From the NCBI GenBank assembly GCA_034172985.1, contig JAXFDY010000199.1, forward strand, positions 1 to 64,000: DNA of 64,000 nucleotides. Reading direction: 5' to 3'. A model generated the notes under the pieces. It was not told the origin of the DNA, made no database searches, and saw only the letters and a list, made by a program, of their open reading frames with translations. Every line of letters begins with the position of its first letter. The stretch's first letter is position 1. Positions 26,626-33,642 of the stretch are shown piece by piece. A program made the position numbers and the translations under genes. The DNA is from CAG-303 sp034172985. GTDB taxonomy: Bacteria > Bacillota > Clostridia > Lachnospirales > Lachnospiraceae.

Positions 26626-27042
26626 ATGGCAGAAAACAATAATTTTGATGGAACAGTACAGTCACTTTTTAAAGGAATGTCTAATCTGCTCACCACAAAA
26701 ACAGTAGTAGGTGAAGCTGTAAATATTGATGATACCATTATTTTACCATTAGTCGATGTTTCATTCGGCATGGGAGCAGGCTCAAGAAAGGATAATGCAA
26801 AGGATACTTCACAGGGTGGTGTTGGTGTTAAAATGTCTCCAAGTGCAGTATTAGTCATTCATAATGGAACCAGTAGATTAGTGAACATTAAAAATCAGGA
26901 TACAGTTACAAAAATTGTAGACATGATTCCTGAGCTTGTAGATCGATTTAAGACCAATAGTGAAAATAGTAAGAGCAAATCTTCTGAAATGACAGACGAA
27001 GAAATCATCGATGCTGCGTCAAAAGGTCAGAAGGAGAACTAA
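26626..27042 (+). CDS. gerW: GerW/YtfJ family sporulation protein
   Basis: The 138-residue protein has the GerW core: QSLFKGMSNLLTTKTVVGEAVNIDDTIILPLVDVSFGMGAG, then GGVGVKMSPSAVLVI, and a C-terminal IVDMIPELVDRF. GerW is a spore protein needed for response to some germinants in Bacillus. AGGAGG precedes the start. Co-transcription with the DUF2953 gene is likely. With the small acid-soluble protein at 56979 it argues for a spore former. Confidence 0.93.
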   Translation: MAENNNFDGTVQSLFKGMSNLLTTKTVVGEAVNIDDTIILPLVDVSFGMGAGSRKDNAKDTSQGGVGVKMSPSAVLVIHNGTSRLVNIKNQDTVTKIVDMIPELVDRFKTNSENSKSKSSEMTDEEIIDAASKGQKEN

Positions 27043-27109
27043 CCCCGGTTTAGGGTATTTTCGGAAAAATCCGCATATATTATAGAAAAAGGTACGGATG
27101 GTATTTTGA

Positions 27110-27250
27110 GTGCATAAAATATGTGGATTTATTCTTTTCTGGATGGCCGTGGGCATGGTTATCGGGATGTCTCTGGACTGTAATTTTATAGTGATATGTC
27201 TTATTATCAGTATGATGCTGATAGGATTTAATATGTTTTGCAAAAGGTAA
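27110..27250 (+). CDS. Small hydrophobic membrane protein (46 residues)
   Basis: An open frame starting with GTG and ending TAA at 27248-27250. It encodes 46 residues beginning MHKICGFILFWMAVGMVIGM and ending NMFCKR. Two hydrophobic stretches (about 5-20 and 25-42) predict a small two-pass membrane protein with a basic end. GGATGG lies about 8 bases upstream. It fills the otherwise empty 27043-27262 gap between gerW and the methionine synthase activation gene. Evidence is composition, ribosome site and spacing only. Confidence 0.5.
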   Translation: MHKICGFILFWMAVGMVIGMSLDCNFIVICLIISMMLIGFNMFCKR

Positions 27251-27262
27251 GGGAATACGGCT

Positions 27263-27955
27263 ATGGACAGAATTGTACTTACAGAATTGAATTATGCTGA
27301 ATGTGCCAGATACATGGGGTATGGCACAAGTACTCCCGACGAAACTGTGTTGGCATTGATGAGGGAGTGTGAATCTGAAATACGTTTCAGTGCAGTCCCT
27401 CGATTTGTTTATAAAATATTTGATATACAGAGGGACAATGGCGAAATCAGGCTGGCCCAGACAGATATGATTTTAAACGGAGAATCTATCCGCAAACATT
27501 TGGAAGGATGCGACAAGGCCATATTGCTTTGTGTTACACTGTCTGAACCTGTAGACAGAATCATCCGAAGGGCTGAGATTTCTGATATGGCCAAAGCTGT
27601 TGTCATGGATGCCATGGCAGTTACAGCTATTGAACAGGCCGGTGAGAAAGCTGAGATGATGATTCGTGAAAAATATGTGAAACAGCATGGACAAGCATAT
27701 TTTACATGGAGATTTGGATTTGGATATGGAGATTTGCCACTTGCGGACGAAGTGATGGCATTGAAGATTTTGGATGCGGGGAAAACAATCGGTGTAAATA
27801 TTAATGAAAGTCTGATTATGTTTCCGCGAAAGTCAGTGGCCAATATTATAGGAATCAGTAAAGAAGAAATAAAATCAGGCAGGCGGGGTTGCAGCTCCTG
27901 TTCTATGAGAGAAAGATGCAAATTCAGATTAAGAGGTGAACATTGTGGATTTTAA
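27263..27955 (+). CDS. Stand-alone methionine synthase activation-domain protein
   Basis: The 230-residue protein resembles the C-terminal AdoMet-binding (reactivation) domain of B12-dependent methionine synthase. It has WRFGFGYGDLPL with the RxxxGY AdoMet contact, a helical DAMAVTAIEQAGEKAE segment, and LIMFPRKSVANIIGIS. The C-terminus has a cysteine cluster (CSSCSMRERC then a later C) not expected in classic MetH. The next gene is metH without this domain, and the two overlap by 11 bases. It probably helps reactivate oxidised cobalamin on MetH. Confidence 0.88.
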   Translation: MDRIVLTELNYAECARYMGYGTSTPDETVLALMRECESEIRFSAVPRFVYKIFDIQRDNGEIRLAQTDMILNGESIRKHLEGCDKAILLCVTLSEPVDRIIRRAEISDMAKAVVMDAMAVTAIEQAGEKAEMMIREKYVKQHGQAYFTWRFGFGYGDLPLADEVMALKILDAGKTIGVNINESLIMFPRKSVANIIGISKEEIKSGRRGCSSCSMRERCKFRLRGEHCGF

Positions 27956-30341
27956 AACACTAGTAGAGGATAGAAAATATATACTTCTGGACGGAGCTAT
28001 GGGAACAATGCTTCAGAAACGGGGATTAAAGCTTGGTGGAATACCGGAGGAATTAAATATGACTTCTCCTGAAATTATTGAGGAGATACATAAGTTATAT
28101 ATTCAGGCAGGTTCTGACATTATCTATACGAATACATTTGGCGCAAACCGATATAAATTGTCTCATTCTTCTTATTCAGTGTCTGAAATTGTATCGGCTG
28201 GTGTAAAAATTGCGAAGAACGCATGTAAAAATACTGATACACTGGTGGCACTGGATATCGGAACGATTGGACAATTACTGGAGCCAACAGGAACCTTATC
28301 CTTTCAGGATGCTTATGAGTATTATAAAGAAATGCTGGTGGCTGGTGAAAATGCCGGAGCTGATCTTGTTGTTTTTGAGACACAGACAGATTTACTGGAA
28401 TTAAAAGCTGCAGTTCTGGCTGCAAAAGAAAATACAAAGCTTCCTGTTATCTGTACTATGACTTTCGAGGAGAATAAGAGAACATTTACAGGAGTGTCTG
28501 TGGCAGCAATGGCAAAAACAATGGAAGGTCTGGGAGTAGAGGCCATCGGCGTAAACTGTTCTTTAGGACCGGTGGAATTATATGAGGTAGTGAAAGAAAT
28601 GGCAGAATGGACAAACCTGCCGTTAGTCTTAAAGGCCAATGCAGGACTTCCGGATCCGGTCACAAATGAATATCATATTACAGCGGAAGAATTTGCACAG
28701 GAAACGGTAAAATCGGCTAAACTAGGAGTGAAATATTTTGGTGGATGTTGTGGAACAGATGAATCTTTTATCAAAGCACTTTTTGATGCACTTAAGACAA
28801 CGGAATTTCCTGCTGAAAAGAAAAGAGTATCAAAATCAGCAGTCTGCTCCGCTACTCATGTGATAGAATTAAACGAGCCAAGAGTGATTGGTGAACGAAT
28901 TAATCCTACCGGAAAGAAAAGGTTTAAAGAAGCATTGCTTAATAAAGATATTGACTATATTTTGAGTCAGGCTGTGGAGCAGACGGATGCCGGTGCAGAA
29001 ATTCTCGACGTCAATGTGGGCTTGCCGGGAATCGATGAAAAATCAATGATGATAGAGGTCATAAAGGAACTGCAGGGAATTACAGATGTCCCGCTTCAGA
29101 TAGATTCTACTATTCCGGAAGTAATCGAAGAGGCATTGCGGGTTTATAATGGAAAACCGATTTTAAACTCTGTAAATGGTGAGGAAAAATCTTTAATAAC
29201 CATACTTCCTCTGGCAAAAAAATATGGGGCTTGTGTAATTGGATTAACATTAGATGAGAATGGGATTCCAAAGACAGCAGAGGGAAGATTTTCCATCGCT
29301 GAAAGAATCATGAATCGTGCATTGGAATATGGTATTCCAAAGGAAGATATTATTATTGATTGTCTGACACTGACTGCCAGTGCAGAGCAGGAAGGTGTGA
29401 AAGAAACACTGAAAGCGGTAAAGCGTGTGACACAGGAGTTAGGATTAAAAACAGTTCTTGGTGTATCAAATATTTCCTTCGGACTTCCGAATAGAGAAGT
29501 AATCAACCATACATTTTTGACTATGGCGCTGGAAAATGGTCTGACACTTCCGATTATGAATCCAAATGTTTCTTCTATGATGGGAGCTTTTAAAGCATTT
29601 AAACTTCTGGCCGGATATGATAGAGATTCGAGAGACTTTGTCTCCAGATATTCTAATGTTGCTCCAAAACCGGCTGTAAAAGAAAGTGAAGGAAATCAAA
29701 AAAACAATACTACAGCAGATCTTTTAACGGCTGCACTGGAAAATGGATTGAAGCATGAAGGAAGCCAGTACACATCCAAACTGATTTATGAAGAAGGTAT
29801 GGATTCCATGGAGGTAATCAATGAAATATTGATTCCTGCGCTTGATAAAGTAGGTGCCGGATTTGAAAAGGGAACAATATTCCTTCCTCAACTTATATTG
29901 TCAGCAGGTGTAGCAACTTCATGCTTTGAAGTGATAAAAGATAAGATGCGGAAGGAAAACGGAACACCTGAGTCTAAGGGAAATATTGTACTTGCAACGG
30001 TGAAAGGGGATATTCATGATATTGGAAAGAATATTGTAAAGGTTCTTTTGGAAAATTATGGATATCGCGTCATAGATCTGGGAAAAGATGTAGATTATCA
30101 AAAGGTCGTGGATGCGGCTATTGAGTACCATGCAGAACTGGTGGGCTTATCAGCACTGATGACAACAACTCTGGTATCTATGGAAAAGACAATTGAATTG
30201 TTAAAAGAAAACCATGTAACAGCAAAAGTGGTTGTGGGGGGAGCTGTGCTGACTCCGGAATATGCTGAGGAAATCGGTGCTGATTTTTATGCTAAAGATG
30301 CAAGAGAAACAGTTGAAATTGCAAAACAGGTAATTGGATAA
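27945..30341 (+). CDS. metH: B12-dependent methionine synthase lacking the activation domain
   Basis: The 798-residue protein carries, in order, a homocysteine S-methyltransferase domain (about 1-280, LLDGAMGTMLQ, GVNCSLGP, FGGCCGTD zinc cysteines), a pterin-binding domain (about 310-570, VIGERINPTGKKRFKEAL), a cobalamin cap (about 600-690) and a B12-binding domain with GDIHDIGKNIV (the DxHxxG histidine). It ends there, so the AdoMet-dependent reactivation domain is supplied by the upstream gene. It moves a methyl group from methyl-tetrahydrofolate to homocysteine. I use GTG at 27945, 7 bases after AGAGGTG; GTG at 27936 lies in that site. Confidence 0.94.
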   Translation: MDFKTLVEDRKYILLDGAMGTMLQKRGLKLGGIPEELNMTSPEIIEEIHKLYIQAGSDIIYTNTFGANRYKLSHSSYSVSEIVSAGVKIAKNACKNTDTLVALDIGTIGQLLEPTGTLSFQDAYEYYKEMLVAGENAGADLVVFETQTDLLELKAAVLAAKENTKLPVICTMTFEENKRTFTGVSVAAMAKTMEGLGVEAIGVNCSLGPVELYEVVKEMAEWTNLPLVLKANAGLPDPVTNEYHITAEEFAQETVKSAKLGVKYFGGCCGTDESFIKALFDALKTTEFPAEKKRVSKSAVCSATHVIELNEPRVIGERINPTGKKRFKEALLNKDIDYILSQAVEQTDAGAEILDVNVGLPGIDEKSMMIEVIKELQGITDVPLQIDSTIPEVIEEALRVYNGKPILNSVNGEEKSLITILPLAKKYGACVIGLTLDENGIPKTAEGRFSIAERIMNRALEYGIPKEDIIIDCLTLTASAEQEGVKETLKAVKRVTQELGLKTVLGVSNISFGLPNREVINHTFLTMALENGLTLPIMNPNVSSMMGAFKAFKLLAGYDRDSRDFVSRYSNVAPKPAVKESEGNQKNNTTADLLTAALENGLKHEGSQYTSKLIYEEGMDSMEVINEILIPALDKVGAGFEKGTIFLPQLILSAGVATSCFEVIKDKMRKENGTPESKGNIVLATVKGDIHDIGKNIVKVLLENYGYRVIDLGKDVDYQKVVDAAIEYHAELVGLSALMTTTLVSMEKTIELLKENHVTAKVVVGGAVLTPEYAEEIGADFYAKDARETVEIAKQVIG

Positions 30342-30360
30342 ATAGAAAGTGGTGATTGAA

Positions 30361-31380
30361 ATGAAAATTATAAAAAGAAAGAGAAATATTATGCTCTGTG
30401 TTATGCTGGTTTTTGTCATGCTATCAGGCTGCATTAAAAATGAGACAACAACTGGAAAAAATATTGTGACACAAAAACAGACCACAGGCCAGCAGGAGAC
30501 TACTGTGGAAGTCAGAATCGGCTCACTGAAAGGGCCAACTTCAATGGGACTGGTAGAATTAATGAATCTTGATAAGAATTATTCTTTTACTATGGAGACA
30601 GATGCTTCTGTGCTTCTTACATCTATGGTCAAGGGAGAACTGGATATTGCTCTTCTTCCTGCAAATGTGGCCGCAACCCTTTATCAGAAAACTGAGGGAA
30701 ACGTGACAGTAATAGATGTAAATACGCTGGGAGTCCTTTATCTCCTGACTGCTGATGAGAGTGTCAGCTCTGTGGCAGATTTGAAAGGTAAAACCGTTTA
30801 TCTGACAGGAAAAGGAACAACACCTGATTATGTTTTACAGTATCTGTTACAGGAAAATGGTTTATCGTTAGGAGATCTGACATTGGAATACAAATCAGAA
30901 TCTGCTGAAGTGGCTGCAGTCCTGGCGGAAAATCCTGATGCCATAGGGTTACTTCCACAGCCATTTGCCACTTCCGCAAAAACAAAAAATCAAGCGCTTA
31001 TCAATATGATTAATCTGAATGATGAATGGAATGCTGTGCAGGGAGATGAAGGTGGCATGCTTGTGACTGGTGTCACTGTAGTGCGCAATGAATTTCTGGA
31101 GGAGCATAAAGAAATCGTCGAAGCATTTATCAGTGATCATAAAGAGTCTGCCGATTTTGTAAATAAAAATACAAGCGAGGCCGCAGAACTTGTGGTTTCA
31201 TATGGAATTCTGGACAATAAAGAAATCGCAGAGCAGGCACTTCCGTTATGCAGTATTACATGTCTGGATGGTGCACAAATGCAAACTGCATTATCAGGTT
31301 ATCTGGATGTTTTGTATCAGTTTAATCCGGAATCTGTAGGCGGAGCATTACCGAAGGAAGATTTTTATTATGTGCCATAG
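30361..31380 (+). CDS. ABC transporter substrate-binding lipoprotein (SsuA/ThiY/NMT1-like)
   Basis: The 339-residue protein has a basic N-terminus, a hydrophobic segment, and a lipobox LSGC with the lipidated cysteine at residue 24. The mature part resembles periplasmic-binding proteins of the NMT1/SsuA class: VRIGSLKGPTSMGLVEL, then SSVADLKGKTVYLTGKGTTPDYVLQYLL. Such proteins bind sulfonates, taurine, nitrate or thiamine precursors, so the substrate cannot be named. The start at 30361 follows AGTGGTG. It precedes the matching fused permease-ATPase, overlapping it by 11 bases, and follows metH. Confidence 0.87.
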   Translation: MKIIKRKRNIMLCVMLVFVMLSGCIKNETTTGKNIVTQKQTTGQQETTVEVRIGSLKGPTSMGLVELMNLDKNYSFTMETDASVLLTSMVKGELDIALLPANVAATLYQKTEGNVTVIDVNTLGVLYLLTADESVSSVADLKGKTVYLTGKGTTPDYVLQYLLQENGLSLGDLTLEYKSESAEVAAVLAENPDAIGLLPQPFATSAKTKNQALINMINLNDEWNAVQGDEGGMLVTGVTVVRNEFLEEHKEIVEAFISDHKESADFVNKNTSEAAELVVSYGILDNKEIAEQALPLCSITCLDGAQMQTALSGYLDVLYQFNPESVGGALPKEDFYYVP

Positions 31381-32731
31381 AAATAAAGTTATGAAAACAG
31401 GATTTGCCATATTGCTTTTAATAGCAATATGGCAGATTGTATATTGGAGAATAGATAATGACATATTGCTTGCATCTCCTTTCGATGTAGGCAGGCAATT
31501 ATGGAGTGATATAAAAAACAGAGAGTTCTGGATATGTATTTTCTGTTCTATGAAACGGATTGGCCTTGGCTTTTTACTGGCATTTCTGATTGGTTTTTTT
31601 GCTGGTATTCTGTCTTATATGCAAAAAATAGTTAAAATAATGATTGAGCCGGTTATATCTGTGATAAAATCAATTCCTGTAGCCTCTTTTGTAGTAATTC
31701 TGCTGATTTGGACAGGCTCTGAGTCACTTTCTGTATGGATTAGTTTCTTTGTTGTTCTGCCGGGGATTTATGAAAGTACATTGTCCGGTTTGAAATCAAG
31801 AAATGAAACTATGGTACAGTTGGCTGATATATCAGATATTTCGAAATTGAACCGATGGTTTTATATTTATCGTCCCGCAATATTTCCGTATCTTATCAAT
31901 GCATCCCGGGTAACTGTCGGAATGGCCTGGAAATCAGGTGTAGCAGCGGAATTGATCGGAAATCCTGTTAATTCCCTCGGTGAAAAATTATATATGGCAA
32001 AAATAACACTGGATACCCAGTCAATCTTTTCATGGACTATAGTCATTATTTTACTCAGTACCATAACGGAATATTTGTGGATTGGAATGCTTACTATCAT
32101 GGAAAAAAGAACAAGACCACTGTATTTTAAAGAACAAAAGAAAAAAAAGGACGAAGAGTTTTTGAAGATACGACTTTGTAGCCTTGATAAGTCTTATGGC
32201 GAACATCGAATTTTTTCAAACTTTACGCTTGAAATGGAAAATCATACCATAACAGGGATGACCGGTGCTTCTGGAAAAGGAAAAACAACTTTATTAAATA
32301 TGATTGCGGGTGTTACTTCTTATGATGCAGGAAAGATACGAATAGGGGAGTCGAATTATCTAAAAGTGGCATATGTTTTTCAACAAGATATATTTTATGA
32401 AAATGCTGATGCAGTTTATAATTGCATGTTTTGGTCCGGAAAAAAGAAAGTAAGGGAGGAATTGAGAAAACTTCTTCCGGAAGAAGCACTTTCAATTCCT
32501 GTAAAAAAATTAAGTGGAGGCATGCGGCGAAGAGTTTCTATTGTATCTGCTTTGCTCAGCGATGCACAGATTATTCTTATGGATGAACCCTTCACCGGAT
32601 TGGATGATGAGACAAAACGCAAAACTGCAGATTACATACTGGTTAATCGAAAAAACAGGTTTATTTTGTTTACTACCCATCAGGAAAATGAACTGACACT
32701 TCTGAATGCTGAAAAAGTAATTCGATTGTAA
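31370..32731 (+). CDS. Fused ABC permease-ATPase (SsuC-SsuB-like)
   Basis: One 453-residue frame has a permease half (about 1-255, five to six membrane segments, with an EAA-like loop around GIYESTLSGLKSRNETMVQLAD and a GVAAELIG segment), a lysine-rich linker, then an ATPase half (about 265-453). The ATPase has Walker A GASGKGKTT, Q-loop VFQQD, signature LSGGM, Walker B IILMDEPF, and H-loop FTTHQ. It is about 50 residues shorter than usual ATPases of this type. It should import the ligand bound by the upstream lipoprotein. Such permeases and ATPases are usually separate genes. The ATG at 31370 overlaps the lipoprotein gene; 31391 is possible. Confidence 0.87.
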   Translation: MCHRNKVMKTGFAILLLIAIWQIVYWRIDNDILLASPFDVGRQLWSDIKNREFWICIFCSMKRIGLGFLLAFLIGFFAGILSYMQKIVKIMIEPVISVIKSIPVASFVVILLIWTGSESLSVWISFFVVLPGIYESTLSGLKSRNETMVQLADISDISKLNRWFYIYRPAIFPYLINASRVTVGMAWKSGVAAELIGNPVNSLGEKLYMAKITLDTQSIFSWTIVIILLSTITEYLWIGMLTIMEKRTRPLYFKEQKKKKDEEFLKIRLCSLDKSYGEHRIFSNFTLEMENHTITGMTGASGKGKTTLLNMIAGVTSYDAGKIRIGESNYLKVAYVFQQDIFYENADAVYNCMFWSGKKKVREELRKLLPEEALSIPVKKLSGGMRRRVSIVSALLSDAQIILMDEPFTGLDDETKRKTADYILVNRKNRFILFTTHQENELTLLNAEKVIRL

Positions 32732-32761
32732 ATACAGATTAGACATTTTTACAAAAATGTT

Positions 32762-32790
32762 TTGACTGTAATTTGATTTTGTTGTACAAT
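32762..32790 (+). promoter_or_regulatory. SigA promoter of the second tpiA
   Basis: TTGACT (32762-32767), 17-base spacer, TACAAT (32785-32790). This gives the second tpiA its own promoter, with a leader of about 60 bases. Confidence 0.88.
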
Positions 32791-32855
32791 ATATCTAACA
32801 AATAGTTCGTAAAAATTGTAAATATGTACGCACTGGAACTTGGAGGAGAAAGTTA

Positions 32856-33611
32856 ATGAGAAAAAAAACAGTAGCCGCTAACTGGAAGATGAATATGACA
32901 CCGAAGGAAGCAAAGAGCTTTTTAGATCAATTGATTCCCCAGGTGAAAGATTCAAATGTAGATATTATTATCTGTGCTCCATTTGTAACGATTCAGACTG
33001 TTCTTGACAGTGTTTCAGGTTCTCGAATCAAAGTGGGTGCCGAAGATATGTTCTATGAGGACAAGGGGGCCTATACAGGGGAGATTTCTCCGATTATGCT
33101 GAAAGAGATAGGCATTACACATGTTATTATCGGACATTCAGAACGCAGAAAATATTTTGGCGAGACAAACGGAATTGCCAATAAAAAAATATTGAAGGCA
33201 TTGGAATATGATATGGTTCCTATGGCTTGTTGCGGTGAATCATTAGAAATCAGAGGTGATGGTCTTGCAAAACAATACATTCATCGACAGGTCATGGAAA
33301 TGCTTCAGGGTGTAACAAAGGAAGATGTCACGAAATGTATTTTTTCTTATGAACCGATTTGGGCCATTGGAACAGGAATCGGAGCGACAAAAGAACAGGC
33401 AGAAGAAGGATGTACAGAAATACGTCGAAGTATAGCAAGCATATATGGTGAAGAAGTCGCAGATAATGTTACGATATTGTACGGTGGAAGTGTAAATCCG
33501 GGAAATGCAGAAACCATATTTGCCATAGAAAATATAGATGGCGGATTACTTGGAACCGCAAGCTTAAATATGGATTTTGCAAAAGTAATAAAGATGCGTG
33601 AGAACATGTAA
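32856..33611 (+). CDS. tpiA: Triosephosphate isomerase paralogue
   Basis: The 251-residue protein keeps the catalytic set N9, K11, H94 (GHSERR) and E166 (YEPIWAIGTG). It differs from the glycolytic copy at 1783: the phosphate-gripping loop reads GGLLGTASL instead of GGLVGGASL, and the cofactor-like region around residues 104-140 is changed (NGIANKK, SLEIRGDGLAKQ). It therefore probably still isomerises triose phosphates, but may have altered kinetics or another sugar-phosphate substrate. It has its own promoter and is followed by a chemoreceptor gene. GGAGG precedes the start. Confidence 0.9.
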   Translation: MRKKTVAANWKMNMTPKEAKSFLDQLIPQVKDSNVDIIICAPFVTIQTVLDSVSGSRIKVGAEDMFYEDKGAYTGEISPIMLKEIGITHVIIGHSERRKYFGETNGIANKKILKALEYDMVPMACCGESLEIRGDGLAKQYIHRQVMEMLQGVTKEDVTKCIFSYEPIWAIGTGIGATKEQAEEGCTEIRRSIASIYGEEVADNVTILYGGSVNPGNAETIFAIENIDGGLLGTASLNMDFAKVIKMRENM

Positions 33612-33642
33612 ATACAAAATTGCATATAGAAAGGAGAAGTTT

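Noticed and set aside
30361..32731. Assigning a definite substrate (sulfonate, taurine, thiamine precursor) to the fused ABC importer
   Set aside because: The binding-protein family is too broad, no riboswitch or pathway gene pins it down, and proximity to metH is only suggestive.
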